The notes below the pieces were generated by a model, which was given only the letters and a program-made list of their open reading frames with translations, was not told where the DNA came from and made no database searches. The translations under genes were made by a program, and so were the position numbers. A DNA stretch of 64,000 nucleotides from Ceratotherium simum simum (Eukaryota; Chordata; Mammalia; Perissodactyla; Rhinocerotidae): NCBI RefSeq assembly GCF_000283155.1, contig NW_004454177.1:4253468-4317467 (forward strand), read 5' to 3'. Shown here one piece after another: positions 23,404 through 34,220 of the stretch (position 1 is the first letter of the stretch; every line of letters begins with the position of its first letter).

Positions 23404-23592
23404 GCCCAGTGCTTCTCAAACTGCAGCGAGCATCAGAGTAGCCTGGAGGACTTCAGCACGGATCACTGGGCCACCCCCAGATTTCTCAGCCAGCAGGACT
23501 GGGGTGGGGCCTGAGAATTTGCATTGCTAATAAGTCTCCAGGCGCTGCTGCTGCTGCTGCTGCTTCTGGTCCAGGGACCACGCTGGAGAGCC
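23404..23592 (+). mobile_element. MER5A-type hAT MITE with GCT expansion
   Basis: CAGTGCTTCTCAAACTGCAG start, TGGGGTGGGGCCTGAGAATT and TTGCATTGCTAATAAGTCTC in the middle, CCAGGGACCACGCTGG near the end; about 189 bp, the usual length. Seven GCT units at 23,544-23,564 replace the usual degenerate GATGCTGATGCTGCTG. Confidence 0.85.
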
Positions 23593-24100
23593 AATGGAAT
23601 AGACTGGTGGATTTTAAGCTGTATTTGTCAAAGCTCCAAAGGGTTGCGGGAAGCTGGCTCACTCACGGGCATGTAGGAGTGGCGATGTGGGGGGATGCTG
23701 AGGAGACTGGCCCCCAGCCCCCACCCACCTTTCCCCCAGCAGTTCAGCTTCCATTGTTCTGTTTGTTTGCATGTCCAAGTAAGAGTTGGTCAGAGCTGAG
23801 ATTCCATGCTTCCAGTGAAATGTTTGGAAACCTGTTGACTAGACTAGTGGTCAGGGTGATCTCTTCCAGCTCTGACATTCTAGGATCCCCTGCTCATTTC
23901 ACACCCCCTCTTGGGCTTCTCCTACCTCCCTTCTCTTCTTTACAGTCAAGGGGAGGTGGGGGCAGCCAGAACAGATCTGATTTCGGGTCTTTACTCTTAG
24001 GGGAAGGGGTGTGGAAATGGGTGGGGAAGCTGGTGGGTTCCTGGGTCATTGTCATCGGGATGCACATTTCAACCCAGAGATGCACCTCAAAGTGGTGTAG
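23593..24100. other. Intergenic DNA
   Basis: Part of a 206-codon open frame (23,607-24,227) that runs into the TG repeat. No domain is visible and I take it as chance. A faint MIR-like tail lies at 23,845-23,885. Confidence 0.5.
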
Positions 24101-24148
24101 AGTGTGTGTGTGTGTGTGTGTGCATGTGTGTGCACACACACACACACC
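24101..24148. repeat. (TG)n(CA)n compound microsatellite
   Basis: An alternating TG tract passes through GCATGTGTGTGC into a CA tract, making a large imperfect palindrome. Confidence 0.9.
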
Positions 24149-25459
24149 CTTCTGCTCGCAGCCCCCACCCTGTAAAGGAGCCCGGAGCCCAGCTGAGTTG
24201 AGGAAATTTCTGGAAAACATAGAATAGCTAAGCTGCATTTGGATGGGGCAGGGGCCGGTGCACGTGTGTGTGTCTGCATGTTTGCATGTATGATGTCTGT
24301 GCATACAAATGAGTTACAGAAAGAGAGATTTTAATTGGAATGATCAGGGTGTAGACAGATTCTAAATAAAGTAAAAGTCTCTTTGAATCTCCACATTTTA
24401 GAACTCAACTAGACATCATCACTTCCAAACCCCTCATATATCTGATGAGGAAACCGAGGTCCCTCTGGAGCTAGAACCAGGGTTCCCGACTCCTGGGTCA
24501 ATGCTCTGCCCCTTGCCCTGCTCTCCATGGATGGCAAAGCCTCTCACGCACCAGAATGACATCAACTGAAATCAATAAAACAGCATGGCAAATGGACAAA
24601 ATTGTTCACAGAAAAGAAGCCAAGGCAAACGAATCCCTTCTCAGCCCTGCCTGCCCCGCCCACACAGCCACTCCCTGGCCAGCTGCTCCTGGGGATGCCA
24701 CCTCCAAGAGGGGGCCTGCCCAGCCCTCCAGCCGGGCTGGGAGAGCCTGCAACAAAAGCAGTGAGGAGAGAAAAAAGAGAAGACATAGCCCGGACCCTTT
24801 AAGATTAATGAGGTCCTCTGCCGCCCAGAGTTGTGCATGGATGGGAGAGAAAGACCAACCAGCAGACAAGCAGCTGGGAAGCAGGGCGATAGATGGAGGG
24901 GAGTGTGTGCGTAAAGGAGACACACAACAGAGAGATATCAGATTGTGCATATGTGTTTGTGCAAACCCAAGAGAGGCCAACAGACAGCAGAGCACTGTGC
25001 AGGCTGTGGAGGGAGACACACACACAGCCTGGATGTGGGTGGGGCTGGGAACGGGAGAACCAAGGTGCACGCCAGGAGGTGCAGCGCCGTTGGAGTGGGC
25101 CAGGGTGCAGGCCTGTTTGTGTCTGTGATGGGCTGGGTGACAGAGGAGGACAGAGCAGGTCTGTGCATGTGTGCAGGGTGGGGCACGCCCCAGGGACCTG
25201 GAGAGAGAACGTGGAGGGCAGGCTGGCCTTGGGCATTCCTGTAGTCAGCAGCCCACAGGCCTGGACACCCCTCACAGACGTGTCTCACACCTCTGGGGAC
25301 CAGGCAGCCCCCCAGTGTCCCCTCCCCTGGGGCCCCTGCTGACAGCCTCCCTTGCTGCGTGCAGGCCCTCTCCTGCCTTCACCCTCCTTGCCGCACCCAC
25401 TTCTGTCTCCAAGCAGAGCACCAAGCACAGACATTGGGTTACACAATCCCAACTTCAGA
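24149..25459. other. Intergenic DNA
   Basis: A weak reverse MIR piece at about 24,395-24,470. 24,545-24,800 is repeat-free with a run of A/T-rich homeodomain-like sites. The frames of 94-190 codons at 24.55-25.34 kb lie on both strands and match nothing known to me. Confidence 0.45.
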
Positions 25460-25625
25460 TTTTGTCTACCTCTTACACTGTGTGACCTTGGACAAGCTAC
25501 TCAGCCCTTTCTAAGCCCTAGTTTCTTCTGTTAAAAAAAAAAAGAATGGAGTTTTTGTGAGGATTAAATGAGATAACATATGTGAAGCCCCTGGCACTGT
25601 GCCAACCACAAAGTAGGTACTTCCC
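25460..25625 (+). repeat. MIR SINE
   Basis: TGTGTGACCTTGGACAAGC, GTGAGGATTAAATGAGATAAC, CCCTGGCACTGTGCCAACC. An A run interrupts the core. Confidence 0.85.
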
Positions 25626-27114
25626 TTTCTGGTCCTTTTAATCCATGCTCCCAAGTGGTACGTCTTTGTTTCAAAGTCCCAGGGGCTTCCCAAGTGGCAT
25701 CATGTTCTTGAAATCCTAAAGCTGAAGTCACCTTAAAAGTTGTGTGGTCCCAGCCCCACCTCCATGTTATCGGTAAGTGAAGACAGAGGCGTAAGTTGTA
25801 TTAACAATGGAGCTGAGGCCAGAATACAAACCTCCTGTTTCATTACCATCAGCCTGCAGCCAAAGCCAGAGGATGTTCACAGGGATACTCCTGGGAGGTT
25901 TGTTCCCCACTGGTCTGGAGGTGAGACTGAGCCCTGAGGTGGGCTGGGGCAGAGGGCAGAGAAGGAAGACCCTGCGGGACAGAGCCTTGCCCCCTTCCAG
26001 AGTCCTGAGCAATTCAGCTCTGGCCCCCAACTTGCATTCCCACCCTGCAGAGAACAGCTCCCCTCCTCACTCCCCCACTGCCACTTAGAAGCACTCTAGT
26101 GCCCTTCTGTGGTCCCTCTCCCATGTCCCTTGGGTGTTTAACCCCCACCTATAGTAAGAGACCAAAGGATTGCTTCCAACCACACGCTGTGCTCTCCCTG
26201 AAAGGAAGGACCTCGAGTCATTACCGGCTTCTCCCCCTCACGATATTTCTGTAGCACAGACGGTGCCAGGTAGCCTATAAGTCTGTCCCTTTGTCCTGGC
26301 TCTGTGTCCTTCCCACCCCTCAGTCATGGCCAATGGGATCAGCAGCGCTAAGGATGGCAGGACTGTGCTGAAACCTGCACCCTCCCTGGACAGGGATCCT
26401 GGGGGAGGGGCTAAGACCAGCTGCTAAGATGACAGCAGAGGGGATACTCCTGTGTCTGCGCATCATACACGATGGGAAGGCCCCCGGGAGGGAGGCAAGT
26501 ACATGGGCAGGAGATGACTGTGGCAGGGGGAGGTCTGGCAGGAAGGGAGAGCAGGACAGGCCAGGAACCATGCAGTTGGGAAGGGAAATGCTGAAGGGGT
26601 GCAGGAAGGGGGCCCAGCTGGGGACCGAGGTGGCAGGAACTGGGGACCAGGTGAGTAGAAGCATTTCCAGACTCACCTTCCTTGACCCTCCTGCAGTGAC
26701 GGAGCAGCCCCCCACCCCCATCCCATCAGCAGGTGCTTCTAGGGACAGAAAGGCAGAGACCAGGACAGGGAACTCAGGGGCTCACGTGCCCATGCCCAGT
26801 CTCCTCAAGCTTCCTTAATCCTACAGAGTGGGAACCAGGAACCACGGCAATTTAGAGACCCCTGAGCCTACAGTTACCCCTACCCTTCAGCACCTGATGG
26901 GGAGGGTGGCAACGGGAAGGAGACTTCCTCCAAAAGGCCCTTCCTGGGTTCCCTGTCCCTCTCCAGACAAGCAGGGGCCAGCTGTGTCCTGCTCACCAGA
27001 ACCACACAGCCTAATCTGCAGGAGTCACGCCATTCACTTCCTCCCCCAAAACTCATTTGTCCTAATGCAATGTACATTTTAAATGTCTAATGTGGTCCAT
27101 GCATTCATTCCTCT
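25626..27114. other. Intergenic DNA, nothing recognised
   Basis: No gene. Small frames up to 133 codons at 26.3-26.8 kb on both strands. No clear repeat. Confidence 0.5.
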
Positions 27115-27384
27115 AGAGAGGCAGTATAGCATTGCAGCTAAAAGTATGGACTCTGGAGCCAAAATGCCTGGCTTGAATCCCAGCTCCATAGTTGATGGCT
27201 GTGTGACCTTGGGCAAGTTACTTAACCTCTCTGTACCTCTGTTTCCTTATCTGTAAAATAGGGATAATATTAATCACTACCTCACAGGAGTATTGTGAGG
27301 TTTAAATGGGTTAATATATGTCAAGTGCTTAGAATCATGGCTGACATAATAACAGCTAAATAAGTACTCACTGCTATCATTATT
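27115..27384 (+). repeat. MIR SINE, almost complete
   Basis: From AGGCAGTATAGCATTGCAGC through GGACTCTGGAGCC, TGTGACCTTGGGCAAGTTAC, TTAACCTCTCTGTACCTC, to GTGCTTAGAATCATGGC and TATCATTATT: all parts of MIR in order. The best MIR in the window. Confidence 0.95.
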
Positions 27385-27600
27385 GATTCAGTCATCTAAA
27401 GTTACTGAGCACTGACTATGCGCCAGGTGCTATTGCAAGCCCTAGGATCCCATGTGAGCCATCCAAACATGGTCTCTGCTCTCAAGGAGCTTACATTTTA
27501 GCAGGGAGACAGACATTCAGTAATCACTAAAGAAATGACATATTTACAAACTGTGATAAGAGCTGTAAAGACAGAGGATGGTGCTCTGAGCATGTCTGAC
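27385..27600 (+). repeat. L2 fragment
   Basis: TTACTGAGCACTGACTATGC, CTCAAGGAGCTTACATTTTA, AACTGTGATAAGAGCTGT. Confidence 0.85.
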
Positions 27601-28044
27601 CGGTGACCTAACAGACCGCAGGTTGGGGAGGCTCTTTGGGTGTGATGTTCACCTTGCTCTTCCCCACTCTGCCCAGCCACACAGGAGGTGCCACCACTGG
27701 CAGCACGTGCCCACCAAGGACAAGCCCACCAGTGCCCTCCACGGGTCTGCCCACAGCACTGCGTCTGTCACTCTCAGTGTGAGAAGCCGACAGAGCCGGC
27801 TCTCCATCACTGTGTCTGCCCCCACCCCCACCCACTTCTGGTCCTGGGGGGCCTGGGAACAGAACCTGGGGTCTTCCCGTTGTCTGATCAAGAGCAGACA
27901 CTCTTCCTGTGGTATTTCCCGGAACAATCTGGCCCTTGGAAGGTCACGGCTGCTGGTCAGGAGTCGTACCGGCTCCCTCAGAGACTGTCCCAAATCTGCC
28001 CTCCAGCCAGGAAGACGAGGTGGCGTCCGGGGCTAGGTCCTCTA
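27601..28044. other. Intergenic DNA, nothing recognised
   Basis: Overlapping frames of 97-137 codons on both strands without recognisable domains. Confidence 0.5.
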
Positions 28045-28255
28045 CAGGGTGTTTAGCAAATTTATTCAGTTGTCTCATTTAATCATCACAACATCTGTGA
28101 AGTTGGCATTATTATTATTATACCTATCTTACAGATAAAGAAACTGAGGCTCTGAAAGGTTAAGCTACTTTCCCAAGGTCACACAGCTTGTTAGTGGAAC
28201 TGCTAGGATTCCAACCCGGGTCTGCTTGACTCCAGACCCTGCAGTCTTAAAACAA
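28045..28255 (-). repeat. MIR SINE
   Basis: TCATTTAATCATCACAACATC, TTACAGATAAAGAAACTGAGG, CAAGGTCACACAGCTTGTTAG. Confidence 0.9.
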
Positions 28256-28284
28256 CTTAATACGGTCTTTTTAATGACATGAGT

Positions 28285-28485
28285 AATAATAATTATAATG
28301 ATAGCTAACACTTATGTAAACTTTCTATGTGGAAGGTACCATGTTATACCTTTACATATGTAAGTCATTTAATCTCATAATAACCCTATGAGGTAGCTGC
28401 TATTGTTATTCTCATCTTACGGGTGAGGAAACTGAGGCACAGAGAGGTTAAGCCACCTGCCTCAGGCCAGTTAGATGAGTCACAC
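28285..28485 (-). repeat. MIR SINE, second tandem copy
   Basis: GATAGCTAACACTTATGTAAA, TTTAATCTCATAATAACCC, GAGGAAACTGAGGCACAGAG. Same strand as the copy 30 bp before it, but differing throughout, so the two are independent insertions. Confidence 0.9.
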
Positions 28486-28997
28486 GGTAGAGTGGCCAGG
28501 AGGAGAGCCATAGAATGGTGGAACTGCGAATGACTTAGAGGCCCTCAGCTGAAGGCCCAGAGGGAGGAGGGACGGACGGAGGCTTCGGTGGAGCTGTGCC
28601 ACCCCCCCTGCTGCCTCGCTCATCCATCTGTCCCCAAGTATCCAGGGGTCTCTCTTCCCCTGGGACTTCGCCCTCCCCCTCCCACCCAGGTCACCCACGC
28701 TAGCCAGGGCACAGTCACCACCTGTCCAACTCTCTTATTGTGTGTGTCTCCCTTCAATACTCGACACACTGCCTGGCACTGGTGCCCCCATCCCAGGGCC
28801 CCGTCTGCAGCCGAATCAGGCGTGGCCGGGAGTCCAGGGCTGCTCCACCCACAGTGACAGAAGTGAAGCAGGAAGGTCAGCTGATGGCCGGTTCAGAGGC
28901 CTCAGGGCAGGGTGGCCCCTCCACTCCACTGGGGTCTCTTTCTCCAGAAGGTAACTTCAATCCAGCACAGTGGGCCTATTCTAAAAAACAGATCCCT
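28486..28997. other. Intergenic DNA, nothing recognised
   Basis: G+C-rich, with no gene. Confidence 0.5.
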
Positions 28998-29251
28998 TGG
29001 GGCCAGCCCGGTGGCATAGTGGTTAAGTTTGTGTGCTCTGCTTTGGCAGCCTGGGGTTCACGGGTTCAGATTCCAGGCGTGGACCTATGCACCACTCATC
29101 AAGCCATGCTGTGGCGGAGTACCACATACAAAATAGAGGAAGATGGGCACAGATGTTAGCTCAGGGACAATCTTCTGCAGCAAAAAGAGGAAGAGTGGCA
29201 ACAAATGTTAGCTCAGGACCAATCTTCCTCACCAAAAAAAAAAAAAAAAAA
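28998..29251 (+). mobile_element. ERE-type SINE (equine repetitive element)
   Basis: tRNA-derived head with an A box-like GGTGGCATAGTGGTTAAGT and B box-like GGTTCAGATTCC, then two copies of the GATGTTAGCTCAGG/CAATCTTC tail and an A run of 18. It lacks the GACATACAACTATCTGCTGG segment present in the copy at 41,123, so it is of another ERE subtype. Short similar flanks ACAGATCCC and ACAGACCCC may be the target duplication. Confidence 0.9.
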
Positions 29252-30649
29252 CACAGACCCCAGGGCAGAGCCAGGGGAAGAGATGCCCCTTGCAAGGTCC
29301 CACCTAGAAAAGAGGTCACCCCTGCAATGTCGCAGTTTCCACCCAGAGGAGGGTTCAGACACCAGCTCTCCTCTGTCCCAGATACCTCTGCCCTCTACCA
29401 TTCCAAATAAATCTCTGCCCTTCGCAGGCGCCTTCAGTGCCAGCCCTCTTCATCGTCACAGACCCGTCTCTGGTCCTTCTAACCACAGGAAGGGCATGGG
29501 GTGAAGGACGAGGGGGAAAGGGGCAAGATTTAAAGGCAGCAAAGGACCTGGCAGACTGGAGAATGATTTTTGCTTTTGCCCTTGCGCCTGTGGCACCATC
29601 CTGCCACCACCACCTGTAGGCTGCGGTGTGCACACCTTCTGAAAGCTTAGCCTCCTTTTCCCTGGGGAAAAATAAGGAGAGGGTTTGTTCAGGAGTCGCC
29701 CCTGGCAGGGGAGTGGGAAGCCCTTCCCATGGGAGGGGTGACATGGGGGCACAGAGGGAGAGGTGGCAGCAGCAGGACAGGCTGAGCCGCCGAGGGCCGC
29801 AAGGTGGCTCGTCATTGTTTCTCTCCCTCCTCCCGCTCCCGGCTCGGTTCTCCAGAGTCCTGTGTGGAGGACAGAGCACAGAGTATGAAGAGAAAGGAGC
29901 CCGCAGTGTGAGGCTGAGAAGGCGCCGCAGACTAGATGCTGACTTTACTGGTCCCCATGGACAGGAAGGCAGGGCTGGGGCTGGTGGGAGGGGCTGCAGA
30001 TCCTGTTGAGACGGCGCCCTCCCTCCAAGTTGCTCAGAAACATCTAGACGAGGCCTTGTGCTGAGCTGGCATGTTTCTGCCTCCCAGCTGGATCACAGAA
30101 TGGGAGGAAACATCCATAAAGTGCCCGAGCTGCCTCTGTGGCCGGAAGATCTGCCAAGGGGCTGCTGCTTCCCCCTCTAATTGGTCTTAATTTTGATGAT
30201 TTGCGGGTCCCAGGCTCACTGAGGGCCCATTCCCCAAAGTGATGGATGGGCAGGAATAGTCAGCTTGGTGAGCCAGCGCCCGCGGGCTCCGGGCTGGTCC
30301 AGCAGGGTCCTGCGGATGCAGGGCAACCCAGGCCTCCACCCAGGCCCACCCCAGACCCCCGAGCCCTGAGCCCACTAGAGCCCAATCCTCTCCCCCGGTT
30401 CACCTCTGCAGAAGAGGGCCCTATCCCCTCACACAGCAACAGGATGTGGAAAGAGAATGAGCTCAGTACCGGGGCTCAGACGGGAGCTCCATCACATCCT
30501 CCAGAGAGCCCTCCTGGGCCTGACACACAGTAGGTGCTCAGTAGGCCCATGTCACTGCACCGCCCAGCTGATCTAGGGGGACTCACACCACAGGAAACTT
30601 GGCCACCTCTGCCTCCTGCTCCCTGGTTCTACTTTTGTCACAATGACTC
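29252..30649. other. Intergenic DNA
   Basis: No gene. 30,020-30,260 is a repeat-free block containing CTAATTGGTCTTAATTTTGA and could be conserved. Frames to 174 codons at 29.36-29.88 kb overlap on both strands. Confidence 0.45.
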
Positions 30650-30818
30650 AGGTCCAACTCGGGAGTCAGATTGCCTTAATCTGAATTCTGAATACAATGC
30701 TACAGGCAAGGTAATCTTGGGCAAGTTATTTAGCTTCTCTGTGCCTCCGTTTTCTTATCTTTAAAATGGTATAATAACAGTACCTCCCTCACTGGCCCAT
30801 TAGATGAAAAAGTTTAAG
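30650..30818 (+). repeat. MIR SINE, 5' piece (split by an LTR)
   Basis: ATCTTGGGCAAGTTATTTAGC, TCTGTGCCTCCGTTTTCTTA, then stops in the middle of the 3' half (GATGAAAAAGTTTAAG). Confidence 0.85.
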
Positions 30819-31298
30819 TTTGTGATGGTGGCAGAGCAATGGACCCCAAAGATGTCCATGCTCTAATCCCTGGGGCCTCTGAACATGTTACCCACGTGGC
30901 AGAGGGACGTTGCGGATGAAGAGATTATCCTGGACTGCCTAGGTGGGCCCAGCCTAATCATGTGAGTCCTTAAAAGCAGAGAACCTTTCCTGGCTGGCTT
31001 AGAGAGAGGTGTGACAACAGAAGGATCATCAAGGAGATGCAACATCGCTGGCTTTGAAGACATAGGAAGGGGCCACAGCCGAGGAACACAGGCCTCCGGA
31101 AGCAGAAAAAGGTAAGGAGTAGGAATTACCCCTGGAATCACCAGAAAGGAATGCAGCCCTCCCTCCACCTCGATTTTGAGCCCAGCGAGACCTGGTTCAG
31201 ACTCCTAACTTACAGAACTGTAAGTTAATGAATTTGTGTTGCTTTAAACCACTAAGTCTGTGGTCATTTGTTACAGCAGCCACAGGAAACGAATACAA
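30819..31298 (+). mobile_element. Solo LTR-like element, MaLR type, inside a MIR
   Basis: Begins TGTGATGGTGGCAGAGC; contains GTCCATGCTCTAATCCCTGG, GGTGGGCCCAGCCTAATCAT, GTCCTTAAAAGCAGAGAACC; ends TTGTTACAGCAGCCACAGG and GAATACA. It has the MLT1-like layout with no internal region. A clean 5-bp duplication is not visible. Confidence 0.65.
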
Positions 31299-31370
31299 CT
31301 GTAAGCACTTAGAACAGAGTCTGACAAATAATAAGAGTTCAATACATGTCAGCTTTTTAATATTAATATC
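31299..31370 (+). repeat. MIR SINE, 3' piece (continuation of 30,650-30,818)
   Basis: GTAAGCACTTAGAACAGAGTC followed by AGTTCAATACATGTCAGC is the 3' end of MIR and joins the left piece without loss. Confidence 0.85.
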
Positions 31371-32454
31371 ATCACCATGATCATTGTTATAAGACAGGGT
31401 GGAGGACACACTGTTGCTTCCGTCCCAGGGCAGCAGCCTCTCCAGTGTGAGCTGCTCAGAGCCCACATCTCACTTTGCTGGGTGTTGGAGGCTGAATGTA
31501 AGGCAGCCAGGGGGTAGAGAACATCCTCGAAACAAAATGTCACTTGGCACAGCCACCCTGTGAGCGTGAGACAGATGATCAGCTTCCCTGCGGTCCCTTT
31601 CTTTTACAGAACAGGAGTGGTGGGCAGCCTAGGAGAGGGGGCGGGCCTGCCTGGCCCAGGAATGAGGGCAGGCCTGTAGTTGTCACTGAAGAGATGACAG
31701 CTCCGGGGCTTCACTGAGCTCCATCCCCATACAACTGGGATTGCTAAGGATACAGAAAGGCTGGGAAAGGCTTGGCACTTCTGATGATTTGGCACCCAAA
31801 ACTTGTACCTGCTGTGCTGTGTGGGAAGGAGCAGGACCTGCCCACCTTGGGAAGGACCTCTAGTTAGACAGAAGGGGGGACTTTCTCTTGTGAAGGAGCA
31901 TCAAATAGCAGACCAGGTGGGATGTTCCGGGAAGAGCTCACAGAATGGGAAGGGCTACATCTCCTCTGAACAGCCGTGTGCTGGAGGCGGGGGCAGGGGA
32001 GGGAGATGAAATGGTCTCCAGAGGGCCCGTCTGTGATCAGCCCAGGGTCACCCTCCCAGAACAAGCCCCTCTCAGTGCCCACTCACACGTCTCCTCATTC
32101 TCAGTCACTCCCCCAACCAAGTGAAAGTGAGGCTTTGCCTCCAGAAGAACCCCCCAGCCTGCCCATCTCCCCTTCTTTCCTTTCAGAAGCCCTTCCTCTC
32201 CCATTTTCCTCCTCAGTGACCCCCACATCTTCCCTGGATACTGGGGGGAGGGGGGCGCAGAAATCTGTCCCCACTGGATCTTCTACTTCTCGAGAGCCAA
32301 AGAGCCCAACTGGTAGCCACTCACAGTCTTCGGTTCTAGGGAAAGACCCTTTGCCTCAGACCAGATGGAGCCGAGTGTGGGCACCAGACTGTGCAACAGT
32401 GTCCACAGTCCTCCCCATCTCAGGGATAAGGGCCCTTTCCCTTGAGACCCATGG
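31371..32454. other. Intergenic DNA, 5' part of a long open frame
   Basis: No recognised repeat. From the ATG at 32,006 an open frame runs to 32,986 (326 codons), rich in Pro and Ser, without a domain I can name. Confidence 0.4.
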
Positions 32455-32986
32455 ACAAAAGCACTATCAGACTGTCAGTTTCCTGAGGGCAGGGTTCACG
32501 CACATCTGTTCACACAGGGCCTGGCCCAGAGCGGGCCTCCAACACCATTTGTTGGACAAGGGAACACCCTCTAAAAGTCCCCAGCACTCTCCAAGGGCCC
32601 TGCAGAAACCCAAGTCCTTCCCTTCTCCCTCTGAAAGGGAGCTAGGCAGAAAGAGCTGCTCCAAAGAGACCGGCTGCTTTGGGGTGACTAGAGGTGGGAG
32701 TGAGCTAGGCTGGGGGGACAGGAAGAGCCACTGCTCCCAAGGACACCCCGACCTCAGGCCAAGGGCCCACCCCATGTGGGTCACCCTCTGTCAGCTCAGA
32801 CCTGCCTCCCTACATCCCACGTCCCCGCGTAACCTCCCTTTCTCTCCAAAGTTTAGCTCCGAGCTGGCGTTTCCCCACTGCTCCCTGCTCAACCAGCGGT
32901 CTCTGGCAGCTCATCGCCGTGGAGCTTCTCCTTGTTCCTCCCTCCATAGCCGTTATCTCCCAACCCACAATCTCACTTTCCAATAA
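32006..32986 (+). other. Open reading frame of 326 codons, probably not a gene
   Basis: The longest ATG-started frame in the window free of assembly gap. The first third is Pro/Ser/Thr-rich low complexity. Residues around 150-190 are the translation of an L2 3' end (32,455-32,580), which argues against an ancient protein. No signal peptide, membrane segment, coiled coil or Kozak-quality start, and no adjoining splice pattern. A lineage-specific transcript cannot be excluded. Confidence 0.15.
32455..32580 (+). repeat. L2 3' terminus
   Basis: GTCAGTTTCCTGAGGGCAGG, CACAGGGCCTGGCCCAGAGC, CCATTTGTTGGACAAGGGA. Confidence 0.75.
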
Positions 32987-33299
32987 AGAAACTCTCCTTC
33001 CCACCACCCCTCAACTCCAGCTCCAACCATGGGGAGCCAATCTGCATGGGGAACTTGCACGGCCACTGCTGGTCCATGTGGTGCTTCTGTGCAAACTAGA
33101 AAAGAGTACCTCTTTCTCCAGGGAACGCAGGCCCCACCACGGTACATGGCCTGGCGAGAAGGGCATAGCCTGGATTTCAGCCCCCGTCCACCTCCCCATC
33201 AAATGTCCTTGCACAGTGCACAACCTGCCCACCTGCACACAACAGCCCTGTTTGACAGACTTCAGGGAGTATACCCACTGAAGAGGCCTGATAGACCAA
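32581..33299. other. Intergenic DNA, nothing recognised
   Basis: Contains the last 400 bases of the open frame described at 32,006. Otherwise featureless. Confidence 0.45.
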
Positions 33300-33440
33300 C
33301 AAGTCTTAACTTGTCATTTTACAAGTGAGGAAGTGGAGACCCAGAACGGCAGCGTGATTTATCCAAGGTCATACATCAAGCTGGTGGCAGAAAGATCCAG
33401 GTGTCCTGACTCCCAATCTAGTGCTCATTCCCTCGCCCTA
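33300..33440 (-). repeat. MIR SINE fragment
   Basis: CATTTTACAAGTGAGGAAGTG, TATCCAAGGTCATACATC, CCTGACTCCCAATCTAGTGC. Confidence 0.8.
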
Positions 33441-34039
33441 CTGTCCCCAACTCTCACTCTTGGGACAGATGGCAAAGCCCAGACAGTAGGATTGCTCCTG
33501 AAAGCAGCACCCAGGGAAGCCTTCTTGCACTAATTAGAAGAGAAGTGATAACCTCATCCCCAACTCTGTCTAGACATAAAATTGCACATAAAACTCTCTG
33601 AACCGTGGACCACCTTACTCTGGGCTGGTGTGGAACATAAACACCGATCTTCCCCATTTATTTTCTGTCTACCAACCACATTTATCCCGTGCCACTTCAC
33701 TGTGAGTATGTCCCCTACTGTCTGTCTGGCCAGTATGCTTGTCCTGGCCTGGAAACTCCCAAACGGAGCTGCTGGCTTCAGGAGAACCCCTGAACACACA
33801 AGTGCTCACCAGATGCCTTTTAACTTAGATGAAGGTGAGGGCAACGAGGATAAAGAAGGAAGGGGAGACGAGTGGAGGAGGGGGAGAAGAAGAAGGGCAA
33901 TTCCTGATGCCTTAATTTCCTGTCCAGGGTTCCCAGTTGCCTATAACACCACTGAGCTCTGCTTCTCAGAAGTGGTGGTGAAGAGCCACACACACTCACA
34001 CTCTCTCTCTCTGGGTAGAGCCTGCAATATAATGTATGG
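33441..34039. other. Intergenic DNA, nothing recognised
   Basis: A purine-rich stretch at 33,830-33,895 and a short CACT/CTCT tract at 33,988-34,015. No gene. Confidence 0.5.
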
Positions 34040-34220
34040 TTAAGCTCAGGCAGAGCCAGACCTCCTGGTTTTGAATCCTGGTTTCGCCTCTTCTTGGCTG
34101 TGAAGTTTCAGGCAAGTGCCTTAACTTCTCTGTGTCTCAGTTTCCTCTTCAAGACAACGGGATAACAGCAAACATGACCTCAGAGAGTGTTATGAAGATT
34201 ATGAGAATGAATAGGTGTGC
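34040..34220 (+). repeat. MIR SINE
   Basis: CCTGGTTTTGAATCCTGG, GCCTTAACTTCTCTGTGTCTC, AGTGTTATGAAGATTATGAG. Confidence 0.85.

Noticed and set aside
24101..24148. CRISPR or other spaced-repeat array
   Set aside because: The tandem signals here are dinucleotide microsatellites; no spaced direct repeats exist in the window.
23607..24227. 206-codon frame ending after the TG repeat
   Set aside because: The end is a run of Cys-Val from the microsatellite; the rest has no recognisable domain.
28998..29060. tRNA gene (A and B box-like sequence)
   Set aside because: It is the head of an ERE SINE, as are 41,123 and 43,740; no cloverleaf with intact acceptor stem is evident.
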